The position numbers were made by a program, and so were the translations under genes. A stretch of 64,000 nucleotides of DNA from Coffea arabica. Taxonomy: Eukaryota > Streptophyta > Magnoliopsida > Gentianales > Rubiaceae. The stretch covers positions 7,440,001 through 7,504,000 of the forward strand of contig NC_092329.1 of the NCBI RefSeq assembly GCF_036785885.1, in the 5' to 3' direction. Below, one piece after another: positions 61,007 through 64,000 of the stretch. The notes beneath the pieces were generated by a model, which searched no databases, had not been told where the DNA came from, and saw only the letters and a list, made by a program, of their open reading frames with translations. Position 1 is the stretch's first letter. Each line of letters begins with the position of its first letter.

Positions 61007-61779
61007 GCAAAATTTATAAGCAAGGTTAAATTTTAAGTGTCGATGAGGTTACTTTTTCGCATATACAAACTAGTATCAAAAGTAGAGAAATAATAAGTAT
61101 TCAAAAGTGTAAACTTAATATTCATCAAATTTAATATCGTATTTTTTAGTGATAAATATTTACACGATGAATCTTAGTTGATTTTATCACACTGCTGAAT
61201 TAGATAAAATGGTAGAACTTTGTAGGCAATAATATGAGAGTGTTTGGATAGAAGATTATTTCACATAATATTTTATATGTATCATAAACACATTTTTTAA
61301 TTCATCTTTTTATACTATCACTTAATTTTTTATTTTACATACGTTAAATCACAAAAAATATTATAATAATTATTTTAAATAATATTTTAAATAATAATAT
61401 TCTATTCTACTATTAGAATGCTTGAAACACTAGTCGCCCGACCTGAGCTAAATCTACCGTACTACTAGCAAACTGTAGTATTTTACTACAAAAGATATAA
61501 AAAAAACAAGATAAATACTTTTATACTAATAATTTTCGTAATAAATTAATATGTGAGAACAATTTTTGTTTTCTAATGACCGTGTGAATAGTATATGCGT
61601 GAATCAATCTCGTCAAATGATGACATCTCATGCTAGGAATAGGTATTGCACTTGCTGCTTATTTGGCTTCACGAGCCAGCTATGGTTTTGTGACCTGTGA
61701 TTGGATTTGGATCCATACCGTACTTTAGTTGCCAGCCCCCAATTCTACGCACTACTATTTTTCTTGCTAGTTTCCGTTT
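61007..61779. other. upstream of QUA2-like gene, no gene seen
   Basis: AT-rich. A further diverged member of the mini-MITE family starts at about 61239 (GTGTTTGGATAGAAG). The right part should hold the promoter of the gene starting at 62732. Confidence 0.4.
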
Positions 61780-61948
61780 TCCTATCTCTCTGCTCCTCTC
61801 TCTCTCTCAAGAATTCCACCCCGCGTTTCAGACACTCCCCAGACTCCAGAGAAAGACAAATAGATACATACGTACATTCATTCACCGATATATTTTGGAT
61901 TGGGAGAGAGAGACTGAAAGCTGAAGGAGTGAGTGAGTTACTGCGTAT

Positions 61949-61999
<51 letters not shown>

Positions 62000-62177
62000 C
62001 AGAGACTGGGTGAGAAGAAGGGGAAGGAAATGAGGGTGGTGAGGTAAGAGAAGGGAAAGGACAAAATCTTGAGTTGAGGCAAATTCAAGCAAAAGAAGGG
62101 GAAACAAATAGACTGAAATTCAGGGGCTTAGATTGGGAGGTGTTTACTCATTTATCTGTCTTGTTGGATACATTAAG
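61780..62177 (+). other. probable 5' UTR exon of QUA2-like gene
   Basis: Pyrimidine-rich patch CTCTGCTCCTCTCTCTCTCT (about 61789), typical near plant transcription starts. It is followed by a purine-rich stretch with (GT)n at 61950-61964 and (GA)n at 61964-61995. A donor ATTAAG|GTACTC at 62178 could join to the acceptor TTTACAG at 62707-62713 or TTTCAG at 62718-62723, just before the ATG. The exact start of transcription cannot be read. Confidence 0.45.
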
Positions 62178-62731
62178 GTACTCTCTAAAGATTCTTACTT
62201 TCTGCAAACTTAGCTCGAGTAGAATTCGTTCTGTACTGGTATTTGTCTTGTTCGTTGAAAAGATGGCGACTTCCATGGATGCAAATTAATGGGTTTTCCT
62301 TCAATTTGATTTTCTGAAGTTGCTTTAATTGGTTTTTGAGTAACTAAGTGAGCTGAAGTTCACCATAATTGAACCACCTTTATTGTTCTTACTTGTTTGG
62401 TAAGGTAAGATCTCATTGATACTGGTGTACTTGGGATTTGTTATCACCCCCTTAATAATCTCGTTTTAAGGTTTTATTAGTTATGCAACCAATATTTCTA
62501 CTAGACGTTTTACTTAGTTACTATCGTTACAAAAAATAAAGGTTGAATTTTTTGGCATATTTCTTCTCGGGTTAGTTAGTGGATCTAATTTGAAAATAGG
62601 GGATTAGATCTTGTTTAGGCTTCCCACTTGGCCGTTTTATTGTTTCCTGATATAATAAGTGCTCTATTAGTAATTTTTATCAAAAGGCATTTTAATGTAT
62701 GACTTGTTTACAGGGGATTTCAGGTGGGACA

Positions 62732-63694
62732 ATGTCAAGGCCTCTCCATCGAGGTGTATCAGGTGGGGGGCGGTTTCCACCGAATAGCCATGATATCTGG
62801 GATGATGATTCTCAGATGAAAGATAAATTAGAGAAGGAAGATGTTGATAGAAAGAGTCCAAATGCTGATCAGACTTATTTATCCATTAGACAGCCCTTTC
62901 GTTTTCTTCTCACGGACAATTCATCTTCTAAGCATGGTTTACTGGAGAATGGATTTGTTTCAGACCCATTTAGTCCTGGAGTACTAAGAAATAGACATAA
63001 GCGCGCTTTGCTTTTGCTGAGGTTAAGCTTAGTTGTAATTGTAATTCTTGCTCTTACTGGATCCTTTTGGTGGACAATCTCAATAACAACTTCATCCAGA
63101 GGTCAAGTATATCGAGGCTACAGGAGCCTGCAGCAGCAATTAGTTTCTGACTTGGTTGATGTTGGAAAGCTTTCTCTTGGTTCTACAAAGTTAAAAGATT
63201 TGGAATATTGTTCTCCAGAGTCTGAGAATTATGTTCCTTGCTTCAATGTTTCAGAAAATCTTGCTTTGGGGATTTCCACTGGCGATGAATATGACCGCCA
63301 CTGTGGGCCAAGTTCCAGACAAAGTTGTTTGGTTCTTCCACCTGTCAATTACAAGATTCCGCTGCGGTGGCCTTGGGGAAGAGATCTTATCTGGGTGGCA
63401 AATATAAATATTACCGCACAGGAGGTTCGATCCTCTGGAAGTTTGACCAAAAGGTGGGTTAAAATGAAATGCTGGTCTCTTTTTTTGAGAGAAAAGATCA
63501 TTTGTTTATGTTGGAGGCCTGAATTTTATTTAGTTATTCTAACAGTGTCAAACCACTTCAGGATGATGATGTATGATGAAGATCAAATATCCTTTCGTTC
63601 GGCATCTCCTGGGTATGATGACATGGAAGATTATGCTCACCAAATTGCTGAAATGGTTGGGCTAAGAAATGAATCCAACTTCATACAATCTGGA
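62732..63694 (+). CDS. QUA2: QUASIMODO2 (QUA2/TSD2)-like putative methyltransferase, N-terminal part
   Basis: Golgi type II membrane protein of the plant DUF248/PMT family. Arabidopsis QUA2 (At1g78240) is needed for homogalacturonan content and cell adhesion and is thought to methylate pectin with S-adenosylmethionine. Coding exon 1 is 62732-63453, exon 2 is 63562-63694; the gene continues past 64000, with intron from 63695. The start MSRPLHRGVSGG resembles the QUA2 N-terminus. A single helix covers about residues 92-116 (LRLSLVVIVILALTGSFWW) after a short cytosolic tail, and TISITTSSRG follows as in QUA2. The lumenal part has LEYCSPESENYVPCFNVSEN, ENLALG and LRWPWGRDLIWVANINITAQ. Exon 2 reads MMMYDEDQISFRSASPGYDD and EDYAHQIAEM. 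The SAM-binding motif lies beyond the window. It carries no break within the visible part. Confidence 0.94.
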
Positions 63695-64000
63695 GTAAGT
63701 GATTGTGGCTTAATGTGGTCTTAATCTTAATTACCTTGCTATAGGTTTCGTCACCTTTGGCTAGATGAAAATTTAGTTTTATTTATCATTCTACCTCTTG
63801 AAAGTTCCATCTATTATGATCTTACTACTGGAGCATTGCATTGGCTGTTTTGCTTGGATTGCTTTTATGTAGCTAATATTTATCCTTACCTGGAATCTAC
63901 CAGTTGATGGCACATAATTCTCAATGAGCTCAAATTTCCAAATGGCTTTTTAGTGAGACCATTATATGTGTTTCCATAACTTGCAAAAGACCTGTCTATT

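Noticed and set aside
61701-62033. 110-codon frame upstream of the QUA2-like gene as a uORF or gene
   Set aside because: Begins with TTG, not ATG, and its second half is translated GT/GA microsatellite.

Overview
The window is AT-rich nuclear DNA from a flowering plant. Evidence: intron-rich genes with GT-AG introns, an intron-bearing nuclear elongator tRNA-Met, plant-only families (LRR-VIII receptor kinase, UGT85A glycosyltransferases, a WIP zinc finger, the QUASIMODO2 methyltransferase family) and abundant plant-type MITEs and SINE-like repeats. An asterid eudicot seems likely from the look of the UGT85A proteins, but that is an inference and no species is claimed. Nothing bacterial (operon, CRISPR, origin) is present.

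Layout. 476-9325 (+): eighteen exons forming the 3' part of an LRR receptor kinase; its start lies left of the window. 9605-10157 (-): relic of a UGT85-type gene. 11226-18858 and 20457-25703: two direct copies of a duplicated block, each carrying one two-exon UGT85A gene on the minus strand (13723-15392 and 22270-23935), separated by a decayed Gypsy-type LTR/gag fragment. 28915-29901 (-): a TT1-like WIP zinc-finger gene. 35075-39265 (-): an RRM RNA-binding protein gene with five confident exons and an unresolved 3' end. 47652-47736 (+): tRNA-Met(CAU) with an 11-nt intron. 62732-63694 (+): first coding exons of a QUA2-type pectin-related methyltransferase that runs off the right edge. Most of the remaining 40-62 kb is non-coding sequence with small transposons, CGAG-rich repeats and microsatellites.

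The most informative locus is the UGT85A pair. The two proteins are about 97% identical, but the left copy has Arg in place of the catalytic His of the QGHINP motif and carries a 597-bp MITE only 84 bp upstream of its ATG. The right copy keeps the His and the empty insertion site. Comparing the copies also dates several insertions (a poly-A retroposon holding a Tourist-like MITE that itself holds a SINE; a separate MITE in the right copy). The genes in the window do not form an obvious pathway; TT1 (flavonoid/proanthocyanidin control) and UGTs (small-molecule glucosylation) are both linked to specialised metabolism, but no functional link is shown here.
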